Of a stretch of 64,000 nucleotides of DNA, positions 1 through 9,203 are shown in pieces. The notes under the pieces were generated by a model that did not search any database, had not been told where the DNA came from, and was given only the letters and a program-made list of their open reading frames with translations. Numbering within the stretch: position 1 is the stretch's first letter; the number at the start of each line of letters is the position of its first letter. A program made the translations under genes and the position numbers. Source of the DNA: Ruminiclostridium cellobioparum subsp. termitidis CT1112 (GTDB taxonomy: Bacteria > Bacillota > Clostridia > Acetivibrionales > DSM-1351); NCBI RefSeq assembly GCF_000350485.1, contig NZ_AORV01000033.1:62001-126000 (forward strand), in the 5' to 3' direction.

Positions 1-240
1 TTCAAGTCCGCTGCCCATTCTTGTTTCAATCACGTCACAAAGTTTGTATTTCAATATATTTCTATCCGCCACCTGAACCGGCCCTATCCTGACATCAGAA
101 GCAATTGCCTTTTTGCATCTTCCCTGCTGTATCAGGTATATTGGCAGGTAAGCATGGTCCGTTCCGATATCTGCCACTGTGCCGCACTCAGGAACCTTGT
201 CTGCAATTAATTTCAGCCTTCCCTTAAGCTCCAAACTCAA
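1..240 (-). CDS. trmK: tRNA (adenine(22)-N(1))-methyltransferase, N-terminal part
   Basis: The gene runs off the left edge; about 80 N-terminal residues are visible. It is a Rossmann-type S-adenosylmethionine methyltransferase. The SAM-binding loop VADIGTDHAYLPIYL is followed by the acidic strand AIASDVRIGP, both typical of TrmK/YqfN, which methylates N1 of A22 in tRNA. I chose a TTG start at 240-238 because GGAGG lies five bases upstream and no ATG fits. TrmK next to rpoD and dnaG is the usual clostridial order, here interrupted by an HD-GYP gene and tRNAs. The frame is open to the edge. The identity is firm, the start less so. Confidence 0.88.
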   Translation of the reverse strand, partial: MSLELKGRLKLIADKVPECGTVADIGTDHAYLPIYLIQQGRCKKAIASDVRIGPVQVADRNILKYKLCDVIETRMGSGLE

Positions 241-335
241 ATCGTCCTCCGGAATTAAATCTTTTTTATTTTTATTGTATCGTCAAGGTAAATTATACAC
301 ATAATATTAATGAATTATCAACTGGAAAGGAATTA

Positions 336-518
336 ATGAGCAAAATGCCTCCCTACAAAAAAACAAATAAGGTAAATGATATTGAAAGGCCTCTGTCAAC
401 CAATATACTCGGCAGAGATATTCTTGGAATAAATCCGAACATTTCTGCAATTAATAAAACAGACCTGGAGCTTCAGGATGAAGATCTGAGTATGGATTTT
501 ACAAAGAAAATCAAATAG
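336..518 (+). CDS. small hypothetical protein (60 aa)
   Basis: This is a short hydrophilic, lysine- and aspartate-rich protein with no membrane segment and no motif I recognise. A fair ribosome-binding site (AAAGGA, 5 bases before ATG) and a hairpin that begins at its stop codon suggest a real transcript. It is divergent from trmK and convergent with the HD-GYP gene. No function is proposed. It could still be a chance open frame. Confidence 0.45.
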   Translation: MSKMPPYKKTNKVNDIERPLSTNILGRDILGINPNISAINKTDLELQDEDLSMDFTKKIK

Positions 519-559
519 CTAAAGCCGCAGTTCCCAGTTCGGTATTGTGGCCTTAGCTA
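516..559 (+). terminator. hairpin overlapping the stop codon of the 60-aa gene
   Basis: TAGCTAAAGCCGCA pairs with TGTGGCCTTAGCTA, giving 14 positions with one mismatch and one G-U pair and a loop of about 16 bases. No T-run follows, so this is a weak or Rho-assisted end, or an mRNA-stabilising hairpin. Confidence 0.45.
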
Positions 560-615
560 TGTATGATATCATTGATTATAACAGACAGCCTGCATCAGAT
601 TTATAAAAATAAAAA

Positions 616-1725
616 CTAACGGGGATCGGTATACATGTACTTACTGTAATCCCACAACAGCTCGCTCAGTTCCACATCCTTTTCATATGTCAGATCCACA
701 AAAACATTCTGGACCTTTACTATGGGTTTCAGCGGATTCAGCGGGTTTACATGCATCAATTCCCCGATCTCACCTGTATTCAGCATTACATAATCCCCGA
801 TATAATGGCATACAATCCTTTCGATAAACACTTTCAGCATGATCCGGTCCAACTGATTGGCCATCTCATCCTGCATATATTTCAATACTTCAAATACCGA
901 TTTTCTCTTTGAATAAACCTTGTCCGAGGTCATGGCATCATATACATCCGCTATGGCTAGCACCTTTGCGTATTGATGAATCTGGTCATCCTTGGCCCCC
1001 AGCGGATATCCTGAGCCGTCGGTCCGCTCATGGTGCATGAGTACAGCCATCTTAATTCCCTTGCTGATGTCATACATGTTTTCTATCATACGGTACCCAT
1101 AAGTTGTATGATTCTGTATTTCTTCCAGCTCTTCGGGCAGCAGACTGCCCTTTTTATTCAAAATATTTGTGTCAACCTTTGCTTTCCCTACATCATGGAG
1201 CAGACCGGCCTTGGCAATCTCCTCCACCGATTTGGCGTCACAGCCAAGCCACTTTGCCAGAGTCATGGCCAATAGAGAAACGTTTACACAATGGGCATAT
1301 GTATATTCGTCAACTGTGCGGATTGAATCAATACATTTCAGAACGTCAAAGGAATCATGTACATTTTTTCTTATGTTAACCAATGCATGATCTACATTTC
1401 TGCTGTCCAGGCTTTTTCCTGAATTAATGGTGTCCAGAACTTCCTTTACCTCCTGCTTGGCCTCTGTATATGACTGTGTGAGTTCTTCAGACATTTCTCT
1501 TTTCTTAATATCTTTTTCGAAGCCGCTTATTTCCTCTACAACAATATTATCATCATAAATTTCGACCTGGATAGGTTTCAACCTGAACCTTTTGACCTTT
1601 TTCTCCAGAGTCTCGGTAATATATGTGCCTTTTGGAATCAGACAGGCACCTGCTTCAGTACAAATATCTTCTGTCAAGAGCATCCCTGCAACACAACTTT
1701 GCGCTGTAATATAAATATGCCGCAT
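616..1725 (-). CDS. HD-GYP domain protein, probable c-di-GMP phosphodiesterase
   Basis: A 369-residue cytoplasmic protein. Residues 1-60 form a small N-terminal domain, 75-110 are charged and probably helical, and the HD-GYP domain spans about 130-310. The metal-binding HD pair is H177-D178 in GLLHDVGK. The family signature HHERTDGSGYP lies at 231-241 and a further metal aspartate near D260 in IADVYDAMT. HD-GYP proteins hydrolyse cyclic di-GMP. No receiver domain or membrane segment is visible, so the input signal is unknown. GGAGG sits nine bases before the ATG. The gene separates trmK from the tRNA genes. Two other c-di-GMP proteins occur in the window (near 27 and 49 kb). Confidence 0.9.
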   Translation of the reverse strand: MRHIYITAQSCVAGMLLTEDICTEAGACLIPKGTYITETLEKKVKRFRLKPIQVEIYDDNIVVEEISGFEKDIKKREMSEELTQSYTEAKQEVKEVLDTINSGKSLDSRNVDHALVNIRKNVHDSFDVLKCIDSIRTVDEYTYAHCVNVSLLAMTLAKWLGCDAKSVEEIAKAGLLHDVGKAKVDTNILNKKGSLLPEELEEIQNHTTYGYRMIENMYDISKGIKMAVLMHHERTDGSGYPLGAKDDQIHQYAKVLAIADVYDAMTSDKVYSKRKSVFEVLKYMQDEMANQLDRIMLKVFIERIVCHYIGDYVMLNTGEIGELMHVNPLNPLKPIVKVQNVFVDLTYEKDVELSELLWDYSKYMYTDPR

Positions 1726-2061
1726 AAAGTAATTCCTCCAAACTGTAAATAAAGAGCAAAAATCATTATTACATAATTACAATTATACTATTACAACCAG
1801 CTTCCTCATGTTACTGCAATGGATTGGCATTAATTAAACATATCTCATCCTGAATTGGACAACCCGTTACAGATACGGGATATCATAAAAAGCACACTCC
1901 TTTTCCTTGCCCCAACTTAAATTAGATTTCCATAGTTTCTATTTTAACTTGTGAATTTTGCCTTGTAAACTAATATCTAACATTTTTGAAATTCTGTACA
2001 AATTCAGATGGGTATTTTCGTTATATCTGCCATATTAAGCCCCATCGAGCGGCAGCGAGAA
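1726..2061. other. gene-free stretch between HD-GYP gene and tRNA palindrome
   Basis: AT-rich sequence carrying the ribosome-binding site of the HD-GYP gene and presumably its promoter. I see no clear -35/-10 pair, RNA gene or repeat in it apart from the palindrome that starts at 2062. Confidence 0.5.
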
Positions 2062-2125
2062 AAGGCCCACCAAATAGAAAAGAGAACATACATATGTATG
2101 TTCTCTTTTCTATTTGGTGGGCCTT
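2062..2125 (-). terminator. perfect 64-bp palindrome containing the tRNA 3' end
   Basis: Every base pairs symmetrically about 2093/2094, giving 32-base arms with no mismatch and no loop. The right arm contains the last 11 bases of the tRNA(CAU) gene, including its encoded CCA (2115-2125). The left arm repeats them inverted and is followed on the minus strand by TTTTCTC, as in a factor-independent terminator. It therefore probably ends the two-tRNA transcript, but it also competes with folding of the acceptor stem. Such long perfect palindromes are uncommon. Confidence 0.75.
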
Positions 2126-2191
2126 CAGGGACTCGAACCCCGGACCAACCGGTTATGAGCCGGTTGCTCTAACCAACTGAGCTAAAGGCCC
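2115..2191 (-). tRNA. tRNA with CAU anticodon (elongator Met or Ile2)
   Basis: A cloverleaf can be drawn: acceptor GGGCCTT/AAGGCCC, D-arm TAGCTCAGTTGGTTAGAGCA, anticodon loop CTCATAA with CAT, T-arm GGGGTTCGAGTCCC, and an encoded CCA. Sequence alone does not separate elongator methionine from lysidine-modified isoleucine-2. The GGGCCTTTAGCTCAG start is like both in Firmicutes. It is cotranscribed behind tRNA-Asn, 4 bases downstream. Confidence 0.93.
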
Positions 2192-2195
2192 GTTG

Positions 2196-2271
2196 TGGCT
2201 CCTCAAGTAGGACTTGAACCTACGACCCTGCGGTTAACAGCCGCATGCTCTACCGACTGAGCTATTGAGGA
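2196..2271 (-). tRNA. tRNA-Asn (GUU)
   Basis: Acceptor TCCTCAA/TTGAGGA, anticodon loop CTGTTAA with GTT, T-arm TAGGTTCAAGTCCTA, encoded CCA. It is the first gene of a two-tRNA operon with a consensus promoter about 80 bases upstream. Confidence 0.96.
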
Positions 2272-2350
2272 ATATTTAAATTTTGATACAATCGGCTTAA
2301 CACCGCTTTATCATTGTGTTTCGGAGTGTTTTCTCACGAGCACAAATAAT

Positions 2351-2379
2351 ATTATACTTACGAACTGTCACACGGTCAA
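2351..2379 (-). promoter_or_regulatory. sigma-A promoter of the tRNA operon
   Basis: On the minus strand TTGACC (2379-2374), a 17-base spacer and TATAAT (2356-2351) form a near-consensus promoter. It lies between rpoD and tRNA-Asn and reads toward the tRNAs. Confidence 0.8.
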
Positions 2380-2527
2380 CATTAAAATACCCGCTATTGA
2401 ACTATTTAGCAAGATTATTACTCCCTTTCATTTATTTGTTTCACAATGCTACGTGTTGCTAATAATTACATATTCAAAATTCCAACAATATCTACCGGAT
2501 TTTTGTTGGAAAATAACAAAAGAAAGA

Positions 2528-2553
2528 AAAAAGACCCGCTTTCGAGTCTTTTA
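2528..2553 (-). terminator. terminator of the dnaG-rpoD operon
   Basis: On the minus strand AAAAGACTCG-AAAG-CGGGTCTTTT forms a 10-bp stem with a four-base loop, followed by a T-rich stretch, shortly after the rpoD stop. The remaining 2272-2527 holds the tRNA promoter and no gene. Confidence 0.85.
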
Positions 2554-2573
2554 TTTTCTTTTTTCATCTTATA

Positions 2574-3653
2574 TCAATCCAAATAGTCCTTTAACTTTTT
2601 GCTTCTGCTTGGATGTCTTAATTTTCTCAACGCCTTTGCCTCAATCTGACGGATACGTTCTCTTGTTACGTTGAATTCCTTACCAACCTCTTCAAGGGTT
2701 CTGGCACGGCCGTCATCAAGACCGAATCTCAGTCTGAGCACCTTTTCTTCGCGGGCTGTCAGTGTGTCCAGAACGTCAATAAGCTGTTCCTTGAGTAAAG
2801 TAAATGCCGCAGCTTCAGCAGGTGCCGGTGCATCATCATCGGGAATAAAGTCACCCAGATGGCTGTCCTCTTCTTCACCGATAGGTGTTTCCAATGATAC
2901 GGGCTCCTGTGATATTTTCATTATCTCCCGCACCTTGTCAACTGACATGCCTATTTCCTTGGCAATTTCATCAGGCTGGGGTTCTCTTCCCAATTCCTGG
3001 AGCAGCTGCCTTGATACTCTGATAAGTTTGTTTATAGTTTCAACCATATGAACCGGAATACGTATAGTCCTGGCCTGGTCCGCAATGGCTCTGGTTATGG
3101 CCTGTCTTATCCACCAGGTGGCATAGGTACTAAACTTGAAGCCCCTTCTGTAATCAAACTTTTCAACAGCCTTGATCAAACCCAGATTACCTTCCTGTAT
3201 TAAATCCAGGAACTGCATACCCCTGCCTACATATCTTTTTGCAATACTTACAACCAGCCTCAGGTTTGCTTCGGCAAGCCTTCTCTTAGCCTCAATATCG
3301 CCGTTTTCCATTCTGTGGGCAAGATCTATTTCTTCATCCGCCGTTAAAAGGGGTACTTTACCGATTTCCTTAAGGTACATTCTTACAGGGTCATCAATAC
3401 TTATTCCTTCAGGTATGCTGATGTCCAGCTCTTCATCGGCCAGCTGTATTTCTTCCATTTCGGCTTCAATATCGCCAATAACATCAATACCCATATTTTC
3501 CAGGGTCTCATATATCTTTTCTATATGTTCCGGTTCAAGCTCTATTTCCTCAAAAGCATCGATTATTTCCTTGTAGGTGAGCATTCCCTTCGACTTGCCC
3601 TTATCAATCAAATCCTTAAGTATTGCTTTTCTGGTTTCCTGATTATGCTTCAT
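2574..3653 (-). CDS. rpoD: RNA polymerase primary sigma factor (sigma-A/RpoD)
   Basis: A 359-residue vegetative sigma-70 factor. Region 1.2 ([16 protein letters not shown]), region 2.4 ([20 protein letters not shown]) and the region 4.2 helix-turn-helix ([20 protein letters not shown]) are all intact. The ATG at 3653 is preferred over the one 18 bases upstream because AAAGGAGGGG sits just before it. The gene follows dnaG by 24 bases, so the two form the classical macromolecular-synthesis operon. The length fits Firmicutes SigA, which lacks the large insertion found in proteobacterial RpoD. Confidence 0.98.
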   Translation of the reverse strand: MKHNQETRKAILKDLIDKGKSKGMLTYKEIIDAFEEIELEPEHIEKIYETLENMGIDVIGDIEAEMEEIQLADEELDISIPEGISIDDPVRMYLKEIGKVPLLTADEEIDLAHRMENGDIEAKRRLAEANLRLVVSIAKRYVGRGMQFLDLIQEGNLGLIKAVEKFDYRRGFKFSTYATWWIRQAITRAIADQARTIRIPVHMVETINKLIRVSRQLLQELGREPQPDEIAKEIGMSVDKVREIMKISQEPVSLETPIGEEEDSHLGDFIPDDDAPAPAEAAAFTLLKEQLIDVLDTLTAREEKVLRLRFGLDDGRARTLEEVGKEFNVTRERIRQIEAKALRKLRHPSRSKKLKDYLD

Positions 3654-3677
3654 AAGTTCCCCTCCTTTCATGGAAAA

Positions 3678-5495
3678 TTATAAACCTTTCTTCATTACAG
3701 CTATATTCAATACAATACTGCTTAATTCCCGATTTAATAACTCAACATCTCCTTCTGTCAGATCAGATCTCTTTTTTAATTCGATAATTTCATCTTTTCT
3801 TGCTTCCAAACCAATTAGATTCATTCTTTTTAGTATATCCAGTGCTGCTTTCCTATTGTCCTCGAAAACACTCTGTGATTGTATTATATTTGCAAAACTT
3901 TCGGCAAGAGCCGGTGAAAGTTTATTTAATATCTCTCCGGTCAATATTCCGGACTTATTTTCAATCCTTTCAATTGCAAAACTGAAGGCCTGTCTTATTT
4001 CACTTGATTTTATGTCTTCAAGCTTTATAGAATCCTTGATCTGAAAATACACATTATTTTCAATACAGATTGTAGACAGCAGCATCAGTTCCAGCTTATT
4101 AAGCCTTTCCTCGGTTGTTTCAGCCTTGCGTTCCCTTTTGACACTGTTCTTTTTTACCAATCCTATATCTCTTGTCTGCCTTATGCCGGCTTTGTCCTTT
4201 CGCTGCTGCCGCTTTGCCAGTTCGGAGTAAATGGATTGTTCACTTACTCCAATTTCCCTGGACAGCTTTGTTACATAAAGCTCTCTTTCTACATTATTGT
4301 CAATTTTGTCCAGGATAACCATAGCGTTATCAATAAACTTGACTTTTCCGTCATTTGTCGTGGTGTCGATTTTATTATCCAGAAGATCGAGTTTAAAATC
4401 CACCAGATTTCTGGCTTTGCTTACAATTCTCCTGAATTCGTCAACACCTCGCGTTTTAATAAATTCATCCGGGTCTTTGCCGGAGGGCAATGTCAAAACC
4501 TTGACATTGCAGCCGATTTCATTGAGTAAATCCAAGCCTCTAAGTGCAGCGGCCTGTCCGGCATTGTCAGAATCAAATGATAATACTATTTCTTCCGTAT
4601 ATTTTTTAAGAAGCTTGCCTTGATTCTCTGTTAATGCCGTACCTAAAGGTGCAACTGCATTTATTATTCCACTTTGATGTAAGGATATAACATCCATGTA
4701 GCCTTCTGCTAAAATTATCTGTTTGGCACAGGCATTTTTGGCAAAATTCATGGCATACAGATGCTTTCCCTTATGATAGACTTCGGTTTCAGGGGAATTC
4801 ATATATTTGGGCTGTGATGAATCCATTACTCTTCCGCCAAAGGCTATTACATTTCCCCTTATGTCAAATATGGGAAACATAATCCTTCCCCGGAATCTGT
4901 CATAAATCTTTTTTGTCTCTTCCTTAAATATAACCAATCCGCTGCTTATGATGCTTTTTTCACTATGGCCTTTACTCTTAAGGTGTCTGTAAAGTGTATC
5001 AAAGCTGTCAACTGCGTATCCCAGACCAAACTTTATAATAGTCTGCCTCTCAATCCTGCGGTCCAGCAAATATGCCAGCGGCACTTTGTTATTACCGTTC
5101 ATCAGGTTGTTGTGAAAAAACCTTGCAGTCTCTATGTTTATTTCCAGAAGCTCCTTTTTCAATCTGGCCTTTGCGTCATCCTGAACACCTGTATCAGTCT
5201 CGGGAATTGGTATTTTAGCTCTCTCTGCAAGTAATTTCAATGCTTCCGGGAAGTCCAAATTTTCTATTCCCATAATGAAGTGAATCACATTGCCGCCTTT
5301 TCCACATCCAAAACAGTTAAATATTTGTTTTACAGGCTCAACCGAAAAAGACGCGGTTTTCTCATTGTGAAAAGGACATCTGCCAAAATAATTCTTTCCC
5401 TTCTTATCCAACTTAACATATTCGGAGATTACATCAACAATATCATTATTTACTCGAATTTCCTCAATTAGATCCTCAGGAAATAAATATGCCAT
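3678..5495 (-). CDS. dnaG: DNA primase
   Basis: A 605-residue replication primase that makes RNA primers at the fork. The CHC2 zinc finger is complete (C40, H43, C61, C64). The catalytic TOPRIM domain lies around residues 255-340, with the glutamate in AEGYMDVISL and the acidic pair in SFDSDNAGQA. The C-terminal third, which binds DnaB helicase, is less conserved and helical. The length is usual for the family. It is the first gene of an operon with rpoD. Confidence 0.98.
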   Translation of the reverse strand: MAYLFPEDLIEEIRVNNDIVDVISEYVKLDKKGKNYFGRCPFHNEKTASFSVEPVKQIFNCFGCGKGGNVIHFIMGIENLDFPEALKLLAERAKIPIPETDTGVQDDAKARLKKELLEINIETARFFHNNLMNGNNKVPLAYLLDRRIERQTIIKFGLGYAVDSFDTLYRHLKSKGHSEKSIISSGLVIFKEETKKIYDRFRGRIMFPIFDIRGNVIAFGGRVMDSSQPKYMNSPETEVYHKGKHLYAMNFAKNACAKQIILAEGYMDVISLHQSGIINAVAPLGTALTENQGKLLKKYTEEIVLSFDSDNAGQAAALRGLDLLNEIGCNVKVLTLPSGKDPDEFIKTRGVDEFRRIVSKARNLVDFKLDLLDNKIDTTTNDGKVKFIDNAMVILDKIDNNVERELYVTKLSREIGVSEQSIYSELAKRQQRKDKAGIRQTRDIGLVKKNSVKRERKAETTEERLNKLELMLLSTICIENNVYFQIKDSIKLEDIKSSEIRQAFSFAIERIENKSGILTGEILNKLSPALAESFANIIQSQSVFEDNRKAALDILKRMNLIGLEARKDEIIELKKRSDLTEGDVELLNRELSSIVLNIAVMKKGL

Positions 5496-5699
5496 TATGC
5501 ACTACAGTCCAATCTTGTTTGATAAACAATTAATTGATTTATCAAATATTATAAACATATAAACTGCTATTTATTTTGAAATAGCACAAATATCTGCCAA
5601 TTACAACCGAAGCCCGTATTACCCGGATAATTGATAATAACCGATAGTAATTGACTTAATAATTGTTCGACATTATTATTAATATTCCTTCTTTTTAAT
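5496..5699. other. gene-free region upstream of dnaG
   Basis: Very AT-rich, about 200 bases before the neighbouring terminator. It presumably contains the dnaG promoter on the minus strand. I could not single out a convincing -35/-10 pair, and see no RNA gene. Confidence 0.4.
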
Positions 5700-5744
5700 A
5701 AAAAAAGTATACCCAAAGTAATTTTCATTAACCTTTGAGCATAC
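5700..5744 (-). terminator. terminator of the 93-aa gene
   Basis: On the minus strand GTATGCTCAAAG pairs with CTTTGGGTATAC (12 bp, two G-U pairs) and is followed directly by seven T residues. It ends the transcript of the gene at 5846-6127. Confidence 0.85.
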
Positions 5745-5845
5745 CCTGATTGATCCTTTTTTGAATTCCATCTTTATTTATTGCTGAACTTTTTCATTAT
5801 AATACATATATAACAGTATTCTGTTGAACATTTTAAGAATGGGAT

Positions 5846-6127
5846 TTATGCTATACAATCATATATAACATCCCGGGCACTTACAGGAGTGACAGAATTT
5901 TTGTGCATAAGATTTATCAATTCCATGGTCTGGTCTTTGGAAGGTAAAACATCATTTATTATGGCTGTCTCTGATTCACCGCTGTCCTTGGTCATGTTAA
6001 TCTGAATTCCATATGTACAGGAATTGTCAGTTTCACAGCACACCAAATAATAATCCAAATTAAGTTCTTTGCTTTTGTATTGCACCGATTCATCAATTTC
6101 CAGTTTCTTTGAGCAGATCAGTTCCAT
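5846..6127 (-). CDS. small clostridial protein, DUF6514-like (93 aa)
   Basis: A soluble 93-residue protein with an N-terminal beta-rich half containing a YxLVCCETD segment and YGIQINM, and a helical C-terminal half. It resembles, from memory, the small clostridial proteins annotated DUF6514, whose function is unknown. GAGGAGG lies ten bases before the ATG. A strong terminator follows, so it is a monocistronic unit. No catalytic motif is seen. Confidence 0.6.
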   Translation of the reverse strand: MELICSKKLEIDESVQYKSKELNLDYYLVCCETDNSCTYGIQINMTKDSGESETAIINDVLPSKDQTMELINLMHKNSVTPVSARDVIYDCIA

Positions 6128-6437
6128 CTCATTTACCTCCTCATTTGTTTTACAGTATCCTATAAGTGTCTATAGCGTAATTATAATATATTGCCTGACT
6201 CTACATCTACACAAAAGTTTTTAGTAAATTCGACTGCTTAGCATAAATTAATTCCAAAGATTGTAATTATGATGTCGAAGTATGCAATATTATCAATTAT
6301 TTACATTGAACTTATACCCTATAGATGATAATATTTTATGTGAGCCAGGTCATTTTTTCTTCAAGTTTTAATGATTCCTCAGAATATACTTACTTATTAT
6401 ATTTTAATTCTTTCAGTTCAGATCAGGGGGGTATTCC
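6128..6437. other. gene-free divergent promoter region
   Basis: About 310 AT-rich bases between two divergent small genes, expected to hold both promoters. No RNA gene, repeat or riboswitch is recognisable. Confidence 0.4.
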
Positions 6438-6734
6438 ATGGAAAGCAAGGAAAAAAACAAATCAAGAAGGTTAAGTATTCTCAAACTTGTGAATTCTGCA
6501 ATTTGTGATATGGAGCAATTTCCTAAAAAAATGCTGAAGTACGCGACTCCGGCAACTTTAACCGTATTGGCAATAGCCACCGTCTTATTCGTAGCCAATA
6601 AAACAAGCAGTAATTTCAGCAGTGTTTTTGAATTCACAACAACCACTCTCATTTCCAACAGCATATTTGTATTGGCAGAATTCATAATAGCCTCGTTGGT
6701 TATTGATATAATTATTAAGAAAAGATCACAATAA
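6438..6734 (+). CDS. small membrane protein, hypothetical (98 aa)
   Basis: The first 38 residues are basic and helical. Two hydrophobic segments follow (about 39-53 and 70-92), ending in a lysine-rich tail IIIKKRSQ. An AGGGGGG ribosome-binding site lies six bases before the ATG, and a terminator follows the stop by about 30 bases. I do not recognise the family. Confidence 0.6.
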   Translation: MESKEKNKSRRLSILKLVNSAICDMEQFPKKMLKYATPATLTVLAIATVLFVANKTSSNFSSVFEFTTTTLISNSIFVLAEFIIASLVIDIIIKKRSQ

Positions 6735-6762
6735 TTATCTTTCGACAATTTTTGCTATGAAA

Positions 6763-6810
6763 TAAGAACCTCTGAATGGATATTCTCCATATGCGGGTTC
6801 TTTTTATTTT
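6763..6810 (+). terminator. terminator of the 98-aa membrane protein gene
   Basis: AAGAACC...GGGTTCTT forms the outer stem and ATGGA/TCCAT an inner stem. TTTTTATTTT follows. Confidence 0.8.
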
Positions 6811-6834
6811 AACATACCGAAGTTTGTATACACT

Positions 6835-6877
6835 AAAAAAATCCGGGAGCTTACGGCGGCTCCCGGATTTTTTCATA
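6835..6877 (-). terminator. terminator of secDF
   Basis: AATCCGGGAGC and GCTCCCGGATT form an 11-bp stem flanked by A- and T-runs. It lies just past the secF stop on the minus strand and could work in both directions. Confidence 0.9.
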
Positions 6878-6886
6878 TTGTTGAGA

Positions 6887-7852
6887 TTAAGCTTTAACAG
6901 CTTTAGTTTTCTTCTGACTTTCCTTCCACATAACATATAACGGGCTGGCTATGAAGATTGATGAATAACAACCTGCAGCTATACCTATTATAAGCGGGAA
7001 GCTGAATTCTTCTATTGATACTATACCGTTGACTTTTGCAAAAATGTAAACGGTGGTGATAGCGATCAGCGATGTTACAACAGTATTTATTGATCTGTTA
7101 AGAGTCTGCATTATACTGTCATTAACAAGCTCAGGCAGCGGCACTTTCCTGAGAAGTCTGTTATTTTCTCTGATACGGTCGTATATAATGATGGTATCAT
7201 TCATTGAATAACCGACAACTGTGAGGATGGCTGCTATAAACGACTCATTGACCGGAATCTGGAATATCAGATAAACCGATATCATAATCAATACGTCATG
7301 TAAAACACCTACAACTGCAAAAACACCGGCCGATAAACCTGACATTACTCTGAATCTGATCCAAACATATATGATAATCAGTGCAAAAGCAATTGCTACA
7401 GCTTTTAAACCATTCTGCATTATTTCCTTGCCTATAAACGGCTCAACACTTTCCTCACTGATAACAGGATCGTCTGAAGTGAGCTTGAATTCCTTGATTA
7501 CTGCTTCTTCAACCGTTGTTACCTCAGCATTTGTAAGTGTATTCTCACTGCCTATATTTATCTTTATAACGTCATAGCTGGAGTTGCTGCCATTTACATC
7601 AAATGCGGCAGACTTCTGAACAGATGAAGGCTTGTCTATTGTTTTGGTTACAAACTCCGCAATTTGTGTCTGCAGCTGCTGGGTATTTGCATCGGTAAAC
7701 ATGCCCTTGTTAGCTCTCAACTCAATAACTGTCCCGCCTTCGAACTGGATATCCAGCTTAAAGCCCATTGCAAAATAGGATACTATTCCAGCAAGAATGA
7801 TTATAGCTGAAAGTATGAAAAAGTAATTTCTTTTAGTGTATAAATTAACCAT
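6887..7852 (-). CDS. secF: protein translocase subunit SecF
   Basis: A 321-residue accessory subunit of the Sec translocon that uses proton motive force to help release exported proteins. It has an N-terminal membrane helix (residues 10-29), an external domain, then five membrane helices with the family motifs VVGYSMNDTIIIYDRIREN and LNRSINTV. The start overlaps the end of secD by eight bases, implying translational coupling. The C-terminus is short and basic. Confidence 0.97.
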   Translation of the reverse strand: MVNLYTKRNYFFILSAIIILAGIVSYFAMGFKLDIQFEGGTVIELRANKGMFTDANTQQLQTQIAEFVTKTIDKPSSVQKSAAFDVNGSNSSYDVIKINIGSENTLTNAEVTTVEEAVIKEFKLTSDDPVISEESVEPFIGKEIMQNGLKAVAIAFALIIIYVWIRFRVMSGLSAGVFAVVGVLHDVLIMISVYLIFQIPVNESFIAAILTVVGYSMNDTIIIYDRIRENNRLLRKVPLPELVNDSIMQTLNRSINTVVTSLIAITTVYIFAKVNGIVSIEEFSFPLIIGIAAGCYSSIFIASPLYVMWKESQKKTKAVKA

Positions 7853-9203
7853 TTGCCTTGCCCCCTTTCAGTCTTGCGCTTACACCATATAAAACAGGGT
7901 GCTTTGCTATATCCAGATCAGATACTGCATTAAGCATAAGTCTGGTTGCTGTAACCGCAGTTATGAAGCTTAATATAACACCTATCAACAGAGTGTACGC
8001 AAAGCTCTGGATTGGGCCTGTACCAAATTTCAACAGTACCAGGGCTGCTATTATTGTCGTTATGTTACCGTCAAGAACCGCAGAGAATGCTCTCTTGAAT
8101 CCTACTTCAATGGCAGTTCTGAGTGTTTTTCCGTCTCTGATTTCTTCCTTGATTCTTTCGAATATGATTACATTGGCATCAACCGCCATACCAATCGTAA
8201 GGATAAGACCGGCGATACCCGGCAGTGTAACTGTAATATGCATCCAGGATAAAGCCAGAAGCTCCATTACTGTGTGCAGAAACAGGGCAATAGCTGCAAT
8301 AAAGCCCGGTAATCTATAATATCCAACCATGAATATACATATCAAAATAAAAGCTACAACAAATGCCTCAATACTAACCGACAGAGCATTTGATCCAAGC
8401 GTCGGGCTTATATTGTTAACCTGTTTTGCCTCCAGCTTGAAAGGCAGAGCACCGGATTTTATAAGTCCTGCGAGTTCTTTGGCTTCTGCCTTCTGTTCGT
8501 TTGCGGGTGTCCCATTAAGGGATATCCTTGCTGTTCCGTTTGGAATTGCTTCATTAACAACCGGAGCACTGATTTGCTTATTGTCCATGAATATTGCTAT
8601 AGGCCTTCCGACAAGTCTTGCTGTAGCTTCAGCAAACTTTTTAGCTCCTTCGTCGGACATCTTAAGTGAGATCTGGAATCCCGAACCGTCCTGTGATGGC
8701 TCCGAGGTAGCATCTTTTATATCCTGGCCCTGAAGGATTATTCTTTTCTTTTCATCCTCTTTTGTCGGGTCGGCAGGAATATAAGTGCCATCTGCGTTCT
8801 TTTTGGTCTCATCGACTTCCTGGAATGTCAAAAGAGCTGTCTTTCCTATTTCTTCTATTGATTTCTGAGGGTCGAATGATTCGCCCTTTTTGTGTGGAAT
8901 CTGAACAAGAACGTAACCCTTCTGATAATCGACAGTTACAACTCTGTCAAAAATATTATTTGAATCCAATCTTTTTTCTATGGTAAACCTAGCTGAATCC
9001 AAGTCCTTTTCAGATGGTTTTTTCCCATCTTCGGTTATTGCATAAAGCTTTGCGTCTACTCCTCCCTGAATATCAATACCCGGTCTGATATCCTTCGCAC
9101 CTGGTATGTCAAATCCTGCGAAAGAACCGAAAGCTGCTATCCAGGTTAAAATTCCGGTGATAACTAATATCGAGAAAAATTTAACCGCGTTGCTTCCTCT
9201 CAT
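7845..9203 (-). CDS. secD: protein translocase subunit SecD
   Basis: A 452-residue RND-type partner of SecF. It has a signal-anchor helix (residues 8-27), the D1 signature LGIDLxGG as RPGIDIQGGVD, a large external P1 domain and five C-terminal membrane helices with GMAVDANVIIFERIKEE. GGGGG upstream gives the ribosome-binding site with a long spacer. secD and secF form one operon ended by a strong hairpin. Separate secD and secF genes, rather than the Bacillus fusion, are normal in Clostridia. Confidence 0.97.
   Translation of the reverse strand: MRGSNAVKFFSILVITGILTWIAAFGSFAGFDIPGAKDIRPGIDIQGGVDAKLYAITEDGKKPSEKDLDSARFTIEKRLDSNNIFDRVVTVDYQKGYVLVQIPHKKGESFDPQKSIEEIGKTALLTFQEVDETKKNADGTYIPADPTKEDEKKRIILQGQDIKDATSEPSQDGSGFQISLKMSDEGAKKFAEATARLVGRPIAIFMDNKQISAPVVNEAIPNGTARISLNGTPANEQKAEAKELAGLIKSGALPFKLEAKQVNNISPTLGSNALSVSIEAFVVAFILICIFMVGYYRLPGFIAAIALFLHTVMELLALSWMHITVTLPGIAGLILTIGMAVDANVIIFERIKEEIRDGKTLRTAIEVGFKRAFSAVLDGNITTIIAALVLLKFGTGPIQSFAYTLLIGVILSFITAVTATRLMLNAVSDLDIAKHPVLYGVSARLKGGKANG

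Noticed and set aside
1986-2180. A 64-residue open frame across the tRNA palindrome
   Set aside because: It translates the palindrome and the tRNA on the opposite strand and has no ribosome-binding site.
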